A stretch of 64,000 nt of DNA. It comes from Meandrina meandrites (lineage: Eukaryota; Cnidaria; Anthozoa; Scleractinia; Meandrinidae). Of the stretch, positions 43,502 through 52,084 are shown piece by piece. The translations under genes and the position numbers were made by a program. Where the stretch lies: the NCBI GenBank assembly GCA_963693305.1, contig OY855908.1, positions 19,527,993 to 19,591,992 on the forward strand, in the 5' to 3' direction. The notes beneath the pieces were generated by a model. It saw only the letters and a program-made list of their open reading frames with translations. It was not told the origin of the DNA and searched no databases. Position 1 is the first letter of the stretch. Every line of letters begins with the position of its first letter.

Positions 43502-43832
43502 TAAATGGTGGGGGACGCATATATGGTGGAGGGTTGATGCGCATTCCCTTTCCTCCTGTTGGGGGTTTTACCCGCATGCCGGCCCCACTCGCCAACTTGC
43601 GCACATGTCTGATTTGTGTCTTGCTCATGTCTATGTCCACGCCCGTTTTGTTTTTGATAGCGCGCTCTATTTTTTTGATCTGTCTGGCGGTCAAGTGCAA
43701 AGTGTCGCTACCGCCGGTTATAGCCTCGTTTTTAAATCTGAGCGTAACTGCTTCTCCTGGCCCAAAGGCCCGCGCGAGGCTTACCTTCTGCCCGTCTGAA
43801 AGTGAAATCTTGTGCGGATAGTAAGTCGTCAT
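43461..43832 (-). CDS. Basic core-like virion protein, 123 aa
   Basis: MTTYYPHKISLSDGQKVSLA starts a small protein with SDTLHLTARQIKKIERAIK and DMSKTQIRHVRKLA, then a Gly/Pro-rich basic tail (MRVKPPTGGKGM, PPPYMRPPPF). I recall the LTxxQIxKI...SKTQIR pattern as conserved in cnidarian Polinton-type elements. A DNA-binding or minor virion role is likely by analogy to adenovirus core proteins but is unproven. TTATAT lies 4 bases upstream of the ATG. The 3' end overlaps the protease frame. Confidence 0.65.
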   Translation of the reverse strand: MTTYYPHKISLSDGQKVSLARAFGPGEAVTLRFKNEAITGGSDTLHLTARQIKKIERAIKNKTGVDIDMSKTQIRHVRKLASGAGMRVKPPTGGKGMRINPPPYMRPPPFIGSWGDQKKARLR

Positions 43833-43858
43833 CTCTTATATTTCATACAAAAATTATT

Positions 43859-45124
43859 TTAAACCATCACTAGCTCATTACCCACCTGCCTGAGAACAAG
43901 TTCGGACTCGTACAAAATTCCTGCATAAATGGTGTAGTCTTGCGCGTTGGCCGCCTCGTTGAGCTTGTAGTGGAAAACCATCTGCTTCGGGTCGTTGGTC
44001 CTGTTATCCTTGTTTTCGCGTAAGTCAAAATAGACTATTGGGTATAGCGTCCCGAAGTTGTTGGGCTGAAGCTGAACACCGGTGTTGTAGTCGTTTTTGC
44101 GGTACCGGTAGTTCTTTAAGTCATTAAGAATGCGCAGTTTGAAGTTTTCGTCGTATTCCAGCTCCGGATAGTACTGTGAAATGCCGTACTGTAGCCGGCA
44201 GGTCGCTAGCTTGGCTGAATTGTCTCCGTCAATGTTAAAGGTGTCAAAGAAGTAGGGGTTTTGAGTCAAGGCGTCCTTCTTCCTTGACTGTTGTATGAAA
44301 ATGAAAACATGTTTTGCGTCTTTTAGACCAGGATTTATCTGCCACGAACCGGAAGCGTCACGCCGGCTGCTGCTGGGCTGGATCATTTCATTTAGGTACG
44401 TCCATTTCTGAGGTTTCAAAAAGTTTTCGTTTGCGAGCTTCTGTCCTTCGCTGGTGAAACGCAGCATTGGAACCCACAGCTCGAAGTTTCTCACCACTAT
44501 CCTACGATTGGTGCCATCGTTTTGCCAAATCAGCTCTGCATCCGATTGTAGCTCAATTTCGAACTCCATCTGCATGGGGGGAAGAAGCTTGTCACTCAGC
44601 TCTTCGAAGAATGAGTACCTGTTAAGCGGTATGAGGGTTTCAACCGTGAGGCCGGCGTGGGCAAGCAAGCCCCTTTCTCTGATTCCTTGGTTGGTGGCAG
44701 CGACGGCTGTTACATTGCTATTATCTGTATCCAAATACCAAAACTGATCTTTCGCTGCGCTCCTCGCAAAGTCATCAGAAAAATCCAACAAGTTTTTGAT
44801 GAATATTAACTTGTGAATGTTGTCTACGTTGTAAATGTTTTTGCCCGATGATTTTACCACAAGTTTGTTTATCAGTGAAAATGAGCCGTTAATGGGCGCT
44901 GACCGGACGTCCCCTGCAACTGCTGCGCCATCCGCGGTTGCCTCAAAAGTGAAATCAGCCCGGAAGTAGGCGTTATACCAGTCAAACCAGTTGTCTCGGT
45001 CGGTGAGTGTGAATTTATAGTTTGTTTTTACCTGGTGCTGATTGTTTCCCGGGATACTAATCGGTTTGTCTAACCCGATACGAACATACTCTGTTTTTTC
45101 CAAATGCCTGTGGCTTCTGAACAT
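43859..45124 (-). CDS. mcp: Major capsid protein (double jelly-roll)
   Basis: The 421-residue protein follows the Polinton PX/hexon-type pattern. An N-terminal strand region (EYVRIGLDKPISIPG, YKFTLTDRDNWFDWYNAYF) leads to INGSFSLINKLVVKSSGKNI, typical of the first jelly-roll. The middle part includes TLIPLNRYSFFEELSDK and IVVRNFELWVPMLRF, the link into the second roll. The C-terminus (GILYESELVLRQ) is beta-rich. No signal peptide. The start is supported by TATATAT 10 bases upstream. It builds the trimeric capsomers; assignment rests on pattern and position beside penton, ATPase and protease. Confidence 0.85.
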   Translation of the reverse strand: MFRSHRHLEKTEYVRIGLDKPISIPGNNQHQVKTNYKFTLTDRDNWFDWYNAYFRADFTFEATADGAAVAGDVRSAPINGSFSLINKLVVKSSGKNIYNVDNIHKLIFIKNLLDFSDDFARSAAKDQFWYLDTDNSNVTAVAATNQGIRERGLLAHAGLTVETLIPLNRYSFFEELSDKLLPPMQMEFEIELQSDAELIWQNDGTNRRIVVRNFELWVPMLRFTSEGQKLANENFLKPQKWTYLNEMIQPSSSRRDASGSWQINPGLKDAKHVFIFIQQSRKKDALTQNPYFFDTFNIDGDNSAKLATCRLQYGISQYYPELEYDENFKLRILNDLKNYRYRKNDYNTGVQLQPNNFGTLYPIVYFDLRENKDNRTNDPKQMVFHYKLNEAANAQDYTIYAGILYESELVLRQVGNELVMV

Positions 45125-45157
45125 CTTGCGTCCTATATATCTTTTAAAAAAATTATT

Positions 45158-45607
45158 TTAATTTTCTGCTATCAATTGGTTTACTTTCAACTTTGCAGCC
45201 CGACCGAGATTTAAGATCTGTTGCAACTTTTTCCGTGAATCCCCGCTTAGTTTAGTTTTAGGTACCCCACTTTGCATCTTCTTCAGTTTCTGCCGCGACT
45301 CGGTACTAAGTGTACTTCCCCGCTTACTCTGGGGTGTGGGTTGCAACTTAGTTGCTGATACCCCACTTCGCAAAACAGCTTGTATCTTTTCTGCCCCTTT
45401 TTCGGCGGCTTTTTCGGTGGCTTTTTTCAGCATTTGCTTCGAGGCTTCATTTACAGCCTTCTTCAACATCTGACGGGTGACCTTCTTTTTGAACCGCTTT
45501 CCTATATTCATCAGGGTGTCTCTTACAACCCCCGTACCTTTGTGTCTGTATCTATAGTAACCGCTTGGCACGTCGTAATATCTCGTCCACTCACTCGGAT
45601 GATTCAT
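45158..45607 (-). CDS. Lys/Ala-rich DNA-condensing core-like protein, 149 aa
   Basis: It begins MNHPSEWTRYYDVPSGYYRY and then becomes highly basic (FKKKVTRQMLKKAVNEAS, ATEKAAEKGAEKI), with two related C-terminal repeats (STESRQKLKKMQSGVPKTKL and SGDSRKKLQQILNLGRAAKL). Composition and position between major capsid and penton genes resemble adenovirus pVI/pVII-type proteins. No catalytic motif. Function is inferred from charge and context. Confidence 0.65.
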   Translation of the reverse strand: MNHPSEWTRYYDVPSGYYRYRHKGTGVVRDTLMNIGKRFKKKVTRQMLKKAVNEASKQMLKKATEKAAEKGAEKIQAVLRSGVSATKLQPTPQSKRGSTLSTESRQKLKKMQSGVPKTKLSGDSRKKLQQILNLGRAAKLKVNQLIAEN

Positions 45608-45625
45608 ATTATACTTAGGTGTAAA

Positions 45626-46405
45626 TTATTTTTCTTTTTCTTCTTCAATGATGATACTTAAAGCCACGTCTTGGTCATTCAGATCTATAATGTTGTTGCG
45701 TCCGTCTGTGATTTTGATATTTATCGCATTGATTCTATTTTTGTTCACCGGGTGCCACAGGAGGCGGCGGGGCTCTTTTGAAAAGGGGTAGCTGACGGAG
45801 AGTTCAGCGGTTGAAAAAGAGAACATAACGTCACCCCCGATGTTGTCCACGGCCCTTGTAATGAGATCACAATGGATGTAGATCCAGTCGACGCCTCTTG
45901 TTATATTTGGCACGCGGTCGCTCCTGTTGTTCGCTCCGTCTATTGTTTTCTTGTCAAAACCCAGCAACGCGGCGAATTCACCTCCACTTAGGTCAAGCTC
46001 GTAGCCGTCCTGCAACAGAATGACCGCCCGATACGTTGTGCTGTGAAAATACAGCTGGACAATAAACTCAGATTTTTCATCCTTGGGATCCACTCTTCCG
46101 ATAAGCGACTGGATGGTGGTGTTGAGACCTTTGTAATCATACATTCCATCCGGAATTGTCACGGTTTTCCAGTTCTCTGTTTTTTTCCGCCATTTGAACA
46201 CGTTGTTGTTGTACCGTTTCGCGATGTTGTACCACGAATAAGACATGGATACCAGCTCATTTAACGCCGCCCTGTATGTTTTGTAGGGATCTAAAGCGAT
46301 TGGCGGGTCAAAGTTAATTGTAAAGTCATGTGACTTGCTGTTGGTGTTTTTTTGTTTGGCCAGCTGCGAGTCGAGCAACAGGTTGAAATGAAAATGGGTT
46401 GACAT
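45626..46405 (-). CDS. Minor capsid (penton-like, single jelly-roll) protein
   Basis: The 259-residue protein matches Polinton PY/penton proteins in layout: MSTHFHFNLLLDSQLAKQ, then KTYRAALNELVSMSYSWYNI, an IPDGMYDYKGLNTTIQSLI segment (the family's 'I P x G x Y' stretch), LSGGEFAALLGFDKKTI, and DWIYIHCDLITRAVDNIGGD near the C-terminal strands. It fills the five-fold vertices in related virions. TTATATAA lies 5 bases upstream of the ATG. A 19-base gap separates it from the core-like gene. Confidence 0.8.
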   Translation of the reverse strand: MSTHFHFNLLLDSQLAKQKNTNSKSHDFTINFDPPIALDPYKTYRAALNELVSMSYSWYNIAKRYNNNVFKWRKKTENWKTVTIPDGMYDYKGLNTTIQSLIGRVDPKDEKSEFIVQLYFHSTTYRAVILLQDGYELDLSGGEFAALLGFDKKTIDGANNRSDRVPNITRGVDWIYIHCDLITRAVDNIGGDVMFSFSTAELSVSYPFSKEPRRLLWHPVNKNRINAINIKITDGRNNIIDLNDQDVALSIIIEEEKEK

Positions 46406-46410
46406 GTTGC

Positions 46411-47316
46411 TTATATAATATTACTCAAAATTTTGTGGGCTTCTTTTTGTGTTATTTCCTTTAGCTTTACCAGCAACCCTAACATCTGCTGGACCTGTTT
46501 TTTCAGCTTCAGTAAAGTGTTGCCCGCCTGTATAGACGCCAAGCTTAAGTGTAGCCTTTCAACCAAAGCGTTTGGATCAACACTTCCGCTTCCTTCCATT
46601 TCTCTTTCAATTTCATCCTCATCAGGTGGAGGGGGTATCCAATCGGCGGGGGGCATAAACTGCCCTTGTCTCCTGGCAAGAATTTCATTTCTTGCCCTTT
46701 TTATGTCTTCCAATGTGTAGCCACGGAATTTTGATTTTTTGCTTTTTACAACATAGTTAGGGTTGTCTTTATTTTTTGTTAACATGCTGCTCAGTGTCTG
46801 CAGGTCAACTGACTCTGATCCCTTCATAACCAGTTCTTTTGGTGGTCCCCATTTACTTGGTTTTTCCGCTGGGCTTGCCCCACTTTCTTCCGTTAATTCC
46901 ATTTCTTCCTCTTCAGCCAAAGGTGGTAACGGTGTTGATGTAGGAGATGGTGGTGGTGATGATGTTGGTGTTGGTGTTGGTGATGATGTTGGTGTTGGTG
47001 TTGGTGATGGTGTTGGTGATGGTGTTGGTGTTGGTAGTGGCGTTTCCCCATCCGGGTTAAAATCTTCGTCAAAGGGGTTGTTTAAATCAAACTCATCCAT
47101 ACCATAGTCTGGAACCTCTTCTTTCTCTTCTTTTGGTGCCGCCCCTACTTGGAGTTTGTCAAGCCGCGATGTGATCGGTTTGAACAAATCCTCACCTGAT
47201 AGCTGACCAAACTCTTTATTGATTTTGTTATTTTTTATTGCCGCGAGAATGCTGTCGTTCTGCTGCTCAACTTCAGCCTTTTCGCTGGCAAGTTTTTGCC
47301 ACTTCTTCATGGACAT
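46411..47316 (-). CDS. Proline/threonine-linker protein, 301 aa
   Basis: The start is taken at MSMKKWQKLASEKAEVEQQ (47314-47316), because the frame upstream would cross a TATATATA at 47329-47336 shared with the divergent ATPase gene. It has an N-terminal coiled coil, an acidic stretch (EEVPDYGMDEFDLNNPFDED), a TP/SP-rich linker at about residues 95-135, then helical segments (YVVKSKKSKFRGYTLEDI) and a C-terminal coiled coil. Antisense GTTGGTGTTGGTGATG-type DNA encodes the linker. Similar proteins accompany cnidarian Polintons; role unknown, possibly scaffold or tegument-like. Confidence 0.65.
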   Translation of the reverse strand: MSMKKWQKLASEKAEVEQQNDSILAAIKNNKINKEFGQLSGEDLFKPITSRLDKLQVGAAPKEEKEEVPDYGMDEFDLNNPFDEDFNPDGETPLPTPTPSPTPSPTPTPTSSPTPTPTSSPPPSPTSTPLPPLAEEEEMELTEESGASPAEKPSKWGPPKELVMKGSESVDLQTLSSMLTKNKDNPNYVVKSKKSKFRGYTLEDIKRARNEILARRQGQFMPPADWIPPPPDEDEIEREMEGSGSVDPNALVERLHLSLASIQAGNTLLKLKKQVQQMLGLLVKLKEITQKEAHKILSNII

Positions 47317-47328
47317 ATTTTTTGCCGT

Positions 47329-47336
47329 ATATATAA
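47329..47336. promoter_or_regulatory. Shared TATATATA between divergent genes
   Basis: This palindromic motif lies 9 bases before the ATPase ATG (47346, plus) and 12 bases before the 47316 ATG (minus). The same motif precedes most late genes of the element at 3-12 bases. Confidence 0.45.
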
Positions 47337-47345
47337 CAGAAAAAA

Positions 47346-47978
47346 ATGAAAATCCCAAATTACGACCCCAGTTTGACTACAAAAAGTAATTACAAACAAG
47401 GCCACCCTTGTATGCCAGCAAATACCTTTCGGATGCTTATTTGCGGGCCAAGCAACTCTGGTAAGACAAATATTCTCATGCATATGCTTTACAGGCTGTT
47501 GGTCTACGACAAAATTTACCTTTGCACAAAAAACCTGCATCAAGATAAGTACCAATATATGATTGATGATTTCGATAAAAGAGTCAATCCTGCGGCTGGG
47601 TATAATGTTATTGAAGGCACCAACGATGTTATTCCTCTTGAGATGCTGCCCACTGACAACCAAAAAATTGTAATCTTTGATGATATGGTTTGTGAAAAAA
47701 ACCAAAACGACATTATCGATTATTTTATGAACGGGCGGCAGCGCAATTGCAGCGTCATTTATCTTTCTCAAAGCTACTTCAAGTCCCCCAAAAACATCCG
47801 AGATAATTGCACCCACTTTTGCATTTTCAACTTTCTTCCCAGAGAAAATAACCGTATTGCTGATGAATTGGGAATTGCCAGAGAGCTGCTTGAAAGGGCA
47901 ACCAACGCCAAATATTCTTTTTTATACCACGACAAGCCAAAAAAACAAACTCTAAAAAATTTTGATGAAAATATATAG
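47346..47978 (+). CDS. atp: FtsK/HerA-type genome-packaging ATPase
   Basis: The 210-residue protein has a Walker A loop at residues 34-41 (GPSNSGKT) after MLIC, and Walker B near 108-115 (IVIFDDM). A sensor-like region follows ([20 protein letters not shown]). Length and motifs match A32-like packaging ATPases of Polintons, adenovirus-related and NCLDV viruses. It would pump element DNA into capsids. It is read opposite to the capsid cluster, and the collagen-repeat gene starts 2 bases after its stop, so the pair is probably one transcription unit. Confidence 0.92.
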   Translation: MKIPNYDPSLTTKSNYKQGHPCMPANTFRMLICGPSNSGKTNILMHMLYRLLVYDKIYLCTKNLHQDKYQYMIDDFDKRVNPAAGYNVIEGTNDVIPLEMLPTDNQKIVIFDDMVCEKNQNDIIDYFMNGRQRNCSVIYLSQSYFKSPKNIRDNCTHFCIFNFLPRENNRIADELGIARELLERATNAKYSFLYHDKPKKQTLKNFDENI

Positions 47979-47980
47979 AG

Positions 47981-49627
47981 ATGGGGTATCTTAACGGGGC
48001 GACGGGTGCAACTCAAACACATGAAGAGTCTACTTCAATCCGAGGGGAAGCCGGCCCTGCTGGTCCGACTGGCGCAACTGGACCCGCGGGCCCTAAAGGT
48101 GAAAAAGGCGAAAGGGGCAATACTGGCCCACAAGGTCCTAAAGGAGATAAAGGCGATGCTGGGGAAAAAGGATTAAAAGGTGAAACGGGCTCACAAGGAC
48201 CGACCGGACCTGCTGGCCCTGCGGGAGCAACGGGACCTACGGGACCAACCGGAGCTACAGGCCCCGCGGGTCCTGCTGGAGCAACTGGACCTGCGGGTTC
48301 AAAGGGCACTATGGGGGATAAAGGTGAAAAAGGGGAAAAGGGTGATAGTGGGGATATGTCATCAGCTAGCGTTACTGGTGACATTGTCATGAACGACCAT
48401 GCAATCAAACAGCTCGCAAATCCTGTCGGCGATCAAGATGCTGTCAATCTCACTTCAATGAAAAAATATGTGGGCTCCTCTGCAATTACAACTGGGCACG
48501 CCCATAAAAAGAATGACTTAGGTTTTTTAACCCAAAGGGTTGGTGTTTCAGCTGTAAACAATATTTCTTCTGTTACCGTTGAAGACTTTACATCCAACCT
48601 TCACAGTGTCAATAAAAAGGCTTACACTTTTAACATTATAAAAACAAGTGACAATTCTTTCAACTCGCGTTTGGCGTTGAATAAAACATCTCTAAAGGAA
48701 GGAGAGTACACTATATGTGTTGAGTTCTTTTACCCTAAAAACAAAAACGACCAAAACTGGTTTCTTAACCCTTTAAACAAGTTGGCCTCCAGTACTATTA
48801 CCTACCACACCAAACGCTTTGCCACCCATAACCCTCCGTATATAAGGATCATTTTTAATACTTACAAATTAAAAGATAAGAATGACGACACTATCTATTT
48901 TGACATTTTAAATCCGGGTTATGATGGTTCAGCACCTAGTGAAAAGGCCGCTTTAATCATTTACCGTGTAAAGGGGTATCAATCAGATATAGACGGAATT
49001 ATTTACGATGATGTTTTCTTTCTCGCTTCCGACGGCGATTTTACTCTACAAACAAATTTAGATATGAACTTTTTTCAAACAAAAAATTATGATCCAGGCT
49101 TCGTAACAGACAACGATATAATCAAGTTAGAAAAAGATTTAGATCTTAACGGTTATTCGTTCAAGAATTTCCAACCTAGAATAGTAATAACTGGAGAATG
49201 GAAATCCGATGAAAATGTTACTGGTAATAGAACTTTTGTTAAATTCGGTAATGACATTCGTGTGATGGCGCCATTTCCTTGCTTACTCGATGGTATCTCA
49301 ACTTTAATTATAGAACAAAAGGGTGCCTCTAGAACTTATGAAAGAATAGGTTTTAATTTTACTTTATCCAAAGATTTACTTTCTGGCATCCCATTTACAA
49401 GCGTACGTAATGCTAGTGGTTTAAAATACCAATATGCGGAGCCCCGTTATACTAACAATAAAAGAAAACAAATAGATCCGGGAGAATATTTTGGGGTTTA
49501 TTTATCCAGTCACGACCACCCAGATAGAGGCCTATCTAATACAAAACGTGTATTAGTAAGTTTAATTTTAATAGACGATTTTTCTTTTAAGAAGTTTGCG
49601 GGGGTCTTTCAAAAAAAATTTGTCTAA
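47981..49627 (+). CDS. Collagen-repeat fibre-like protein, 548 aa
   Basis: Residues 22-126 are 35 uninterrupted Gly-X-Y triplets ([18 protein letters not shown] and so on), with alternating GPT/GAT and GEK/GDK blocks. A short linker ([20 protein letters not shown]) resembles the phage and giant-virus tail-fibre motif with 'NPxxxxDAVNL', here followed by TSMKKYV. The C-terminal 370 residues are beta-rich and end [13 protein letters not shown]. There is no signal peptide. Collagen stalk plus globular head is the plan of trimeric viral fibres. The gene directly follows the packaging ATPase. Receptor binding is inference only. Confidence 0.85.
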   Translation: MGYLNGATGATQTHEESTSIRGEAGPAGPTGATGPAGPKGEKGERGNTGPQGPKGDKGDAGEKGLKGETGSQGPTGPAGPAGATGPTGPTGATGPAGPAGATGPAGSKGTMGDKGEKGEKGDSGDMSSASVTGDIVMNDHAIKQLANPVGDQDAVNLTSMKKYVGSSAITTGHAHKKNDLGFLTQRVGVSAVNNISSVTVEDFTSNLHSVNKKAYTFNIIKTSDNSFNSRLALNKTSLKEGEYTICVEFFYPKNKNDQNWFLNPLNKLASSTITYHTKRFATHNPPYIRIIFNTYKLKDKNDDTIYFDILNPGYDGSAPSEKAALIIYRVKGYQSDIDGIIYDDVFFLASDGDFTLQTNLDMNFFQTKNYDPGFVTDNDIIKLEKDLDLNGYSFKNFQPRIVITGEWKSDENVTGNRTFVKFGNDIRVMAPFPCLLDGISTLIIEQKGASRTYERIGFNFTLSKDLLSGIPFTSVRNASGLKYQYAEPRYTNNKRKQIDPGEYFGVYLSSHDHPDRGLSNTKRVLVSLILIDDFSFKKFAGVFQKKFV

Positions 49628-49735
49628 GTCTTTTCTCTAAGTCTTTCAAAAATTTCTCTAGTCTTTCAAAAAATTTTCTCTAAGTCTTTTTCTCTAAGTC
49701 TTTCAAAAAATTTTCTCTAAGTCTTTTCTATACTG
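49625..49735. repeat. Low-complexity tandem repeat after the fibre gene
   Basis: TCTCTAAGTCTTTCAAAAAA-type units repeat about four times, starting at the fibre stop codon. The last codons of the gene (TCTTTCAAAAAAAATTTGTC) belong to the same repeat, so the C-terminus may have been altered by its expansion. Confidence 0.7.
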
Positions 49736-50780
49736 CGTTACAAGAGCGTTACCTTCACGCGTGACGTTTCGTGATGTTGTGTGACTCTGTTGTGTTACAG
49801 TCACGCGTGACGTTGCGTGACAGGTCAAACAAAAGGGCAAAACCCTGGTCGGGGGGTGCTCGTTGGCTGTTCTTTGCCTAGCCCCGGCTAGGTCTTTTCC
49901 CCGCCGCTGACAAGGCGGCTGTCCCCCCCATTTTACCTCTGGGTACGAGGTTTGAAATCCCGAGGGATCTCTGAGCACCCCCACGTTATCAGTAGGGCCG
50001 GAGCGGGCTCACCCAAGGGGCATCTCCCACTGAAAGGAGTTCCCCTATACCCCGTAACTCACCATCTGCACAAGCCATTATAGCAAGATTCAGTGGGGGC
50101 CAACCACACCTCTCTTGGCTTCACCAGAATTTGTGAACTAGCTAGTCTATGGTCAAAATTTCTATTTATTTGTTTCAGTTTAAAATTTCTGACCCTTGTG
50201 GTGCCACTTTCTCTGTTCTTCACCTATTTGAGCCCGTACGCATGCGCTTTTAAAGACTTGGTAAGATTTGTAAATATAATATAGCCAAGAGGCCAAAATG
50301 CTTGTCCTTTTCCACGCGATTTGCTTTATTTTAAACGAACTTTCTACTCCCGTTTGGCAGAACGAAGTCAGACAGATAACATATCAATTCGTAGAGGCTA
50401 TGCAAGAGGCACAAAAAAAGTAAACAGGTTCTATCGAGTCCATGTTCTGGAAAGATCGCTCGATAGATCGATTAAATTTCTGTGATCAAATCCTGTTATT
50501 TCTCGATTTCTTCTCGTCGCCTCACTTCGCCAGCTTCTGTGGGGGCACAAAAACTTACAGCGCGTTAACTGAGCGTATTTTTTTCGTAATGTCTGTTCTG
50601 TTTCGTCTTTTTTCGGCCCAAACACTAAATCGTGAGGCGACCGCCATGTTTTGTGTTATTCTGCTCGTACAAGGGGTCTGGGAAATAAAAATATTGGCTT
50701 CCGGTCTTTCTGAGAAAAATGTCACGCAACTCACATACTTCGAAACAAAAATATTGCAACCAAACGAAGGTATCGGTCGC
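49736..50780. other. Polinton internal stretch without recognised gene
   Basis: 49755-49820 contains CACGCGTGACGTT twice. 49855-50045 is unusually GC-rich (GGCTCACCCAAGGGGCATCT, hairpin-prone) and could be a foreign insert. The plus frame at 50442-50819 begins near TCGATAGATCGATT and has no motif. No capsid or replication gene was recognised here. Confidence 0.4.
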
Positions 50781-51170
50781 TCAGTAAAATTTTTGAAAGA
50801 TTTCTCGCATTGGGTCTAAACCCCTTAACTTACAAAGGATCCAAGTGTGTTCAAGATCTTCATCGCATATCTCAATACAGCGTCTGGGGCTGTTGTATTC
50901 GTCTATGTCTGGGAAAGCGTAATGAATGATGGAGTTTTTTCGCATACACGGAACACATATCCCATCAACGCCGCAATTTTTGTGCTCAAGACAAAACATA
51001 ACTTTCACTAGCCTTTGCCGTCTTTGACAAAAAGGGGTTTTCTGCAAATCTTGGTGTACTTTGTCCCAGCCAAGCATTTTACGCTGCCAGAGTTTTATTA
51101 TAATGTACTCCGTACAGATTTTTTCACGAAGTTCAGCCGGAAGTGCTTGTATTAGTTCAAGCGTGCCCAT
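50781..51170 (-). CDS. F-box-like Cys-rich Polinton protein, 129 aa
   Basis: MGTLELIQALPAELREKICT starts with an LPxELxxKI motif resembling an F-box helix. WQRKMLGWDKVHQDL follows, and then a Cys-rich part (FCLEHKNCGVDGICVPCMRK). I recall related small proteins at the same end of cnidarian Polintons. A host-interaction role, for example ubiquitin ligase hijack, is speculation. The promoter may be the inward TATA box of the right TIR. Confidence 0.55.
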   Translation of the reverse strand: MGTLELIQALPAELREKICTEYIIIKLWQRKMLGWDKVHQDLQKTPFCQRRQRLVKVMFCLEHKNCGVDGICVPCMRKNSIIHYAFPDIDEYNSPRRCIEICDEDLEHTWILCKLRGLDPMREIFQKFY

Positions 51171-51196
51171 GTTTATACACTTGTTGGTGTGTTTCT

Positions 51197-51400
51197 CTAA
51201 TTGCTTGGTAAAAGAAGATTCATTACATCTTGTGGGCTCATTTTTTGTATTTGTGCCACTATGTCATTATCAACCAATATTATTGGCTGGCTATTTGCTT
51301 GGTATTTGTTGGTGGTTGACCGATATACTTCAAAATTTGCCTTTCTTCTTCTGTGTTTAGTCCTGGTTTGATCTATGATATGATTTCTGCCTCTTCCCAT
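51197..51400 (-). CDS. Small basic ORF at the right TIR edge, 67 aa
   Basis: MGRGRNHIIDQTRTKHRRRK begins 8 bases inside the TIR boundary. The ATG is too close to the TIR TATA box to be downstream of a normal start site, so expression is doubtful. The C-terminus (MSPQDVMNLLLPSN) has no known motif. It may be a remnant or a leader ORF. Confidence 0.3.
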   Translation of the reverse strand: MGRGRNHIIDQTRTKHRRRKANFEVYRSTTNKYQANSQPIILVDNDIVAQIQKMSPQDVMNLLLPSN

Positions 51401-51407
51401 TTCTGCG

Positions 51408-51690
51408 TTTTATACAGCACGGTGTCAATTCTCTAATTGCTTGTCCCCTATGTTCCCTGCCGCCTCCTGCGTCCTTTTTTCCTAAGTAGTATAGTCGGAG
51501 TCTGACTAAAACTATCGAGCAGCTCCTAAATTTCTTTCCTCTTTAGGAGACTATAGTCAGGGACTTAAAATCAAGGCACGCGAGCATGCGAGCGTGGTTT
51601 GATTTTTGGTCCCTGACTACTAGTCTCCTGAAGAGGTTAGAAATTTAGGTGCGCCCGAGATGATTTTAGTCAGACTCCGACTATACTACT
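51408..51690 (-). repeat. Polinton right TIR
   Basis: Exact partner of 35122-35404, with the same fold-back outer part (51485-51690) and an inward TATA motif (complement of GTATAAAA at 51408-51415). I saw no mismatch in the stretches compared by eye. Confidence 0.92.
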
Positions 51691-51981
51691 CGGTTTCAAG
51701 TTGGGTAGCCTTGGCACCATAAACTAGCAGGTGGTGAAAAACAGTTGCCGATGGTCTGTGACTGAAGAACTTTGGATTTTCGCCGGTTTTACATTTTCGA
51801 TTAGCGATATCACGTGACTATTTTGGCGGGAATTTATGGCGATCCGACTTTTTCGGATCCGATCCAGGTTTTGTCAGTCGGATCAAATCCGGTCCGGGTT
51901 TTGTCATTCTGGTCCGGTCCAATCCAATCCGATCCAATCTGATCCGATCCGGTCCGGGTTTTGTTAACGTCCTAATTAAGC
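51691..51981. mobile_element. MULE-like element copy 2, right part
   Basis: It continues the sequence cut at 35121, starting CGGTTTCAAGTTGGG, and ends GGGTTTTGTTAACGTCC at 51972. The 9-base duplication TAATTAAGC follows at 51973-51981. It matches the left half of copy 1 in reverse. Confidence 0.85.
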
Positions 51982-52084
51982 TTAAATGAACACACCATCT
52001 TGAACACTTAGTTTAGCTTAATTAAATGGTCTGTGAAGAAATGTATATTTGTTTCACAAGGAGTCAACAATATCTCGCTGAGCT

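Larger units (their letters stand above)
35122..51690. mobile_element. Polinton/Maverick element, 16.6 kb
   Basis: The element is bounded by 283-base inverted repeats, starting AGTAGTATAGTCGGAGTC and ending in the complement. CGGTT is duplicated on both sides (35117-35121 and 51691-51695), or TCGGTT if the last T is counted as target; Polintons typically duplicate six bases. It encodes the family hallmarks: protein-primed PolB, retroviral-type integrase, adenain-like protease, FtsK/HerA-type ATPase, and double- and single-jelly-roll capsid proteins. The main genes have open frames; only the protease start is doubtful. The empty site can be read from the MULE-like copy 1, whose GCTACCCAACTTGAAACCGAGG is uninterrupted. 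Confidence 0.95.

Noticed and set aside
46763..47107. Gly/Val-rich plus frame
   Set aside because: Complement of the TP-rich linker of the 46411-47316 gene.
47981..48370. Host collagen gene fragment
   Set aside because: There are no introns, it lies 2 bases after a viral-type ATPase, and the repeat composition (GPT, GAT, GEK) is that of viral or bacterial collagens.
48013..48408. Proline-rich antisense frame
   Set aside because: Complement of the Gly-X-Y repeat; GGN codons read as prolines on the other strand.
50442..50819. 125-codon plus frame in the Polinton
   Set aside because: No motif, odd composition, and it overlaps the 3' end of the F-box-like gene.
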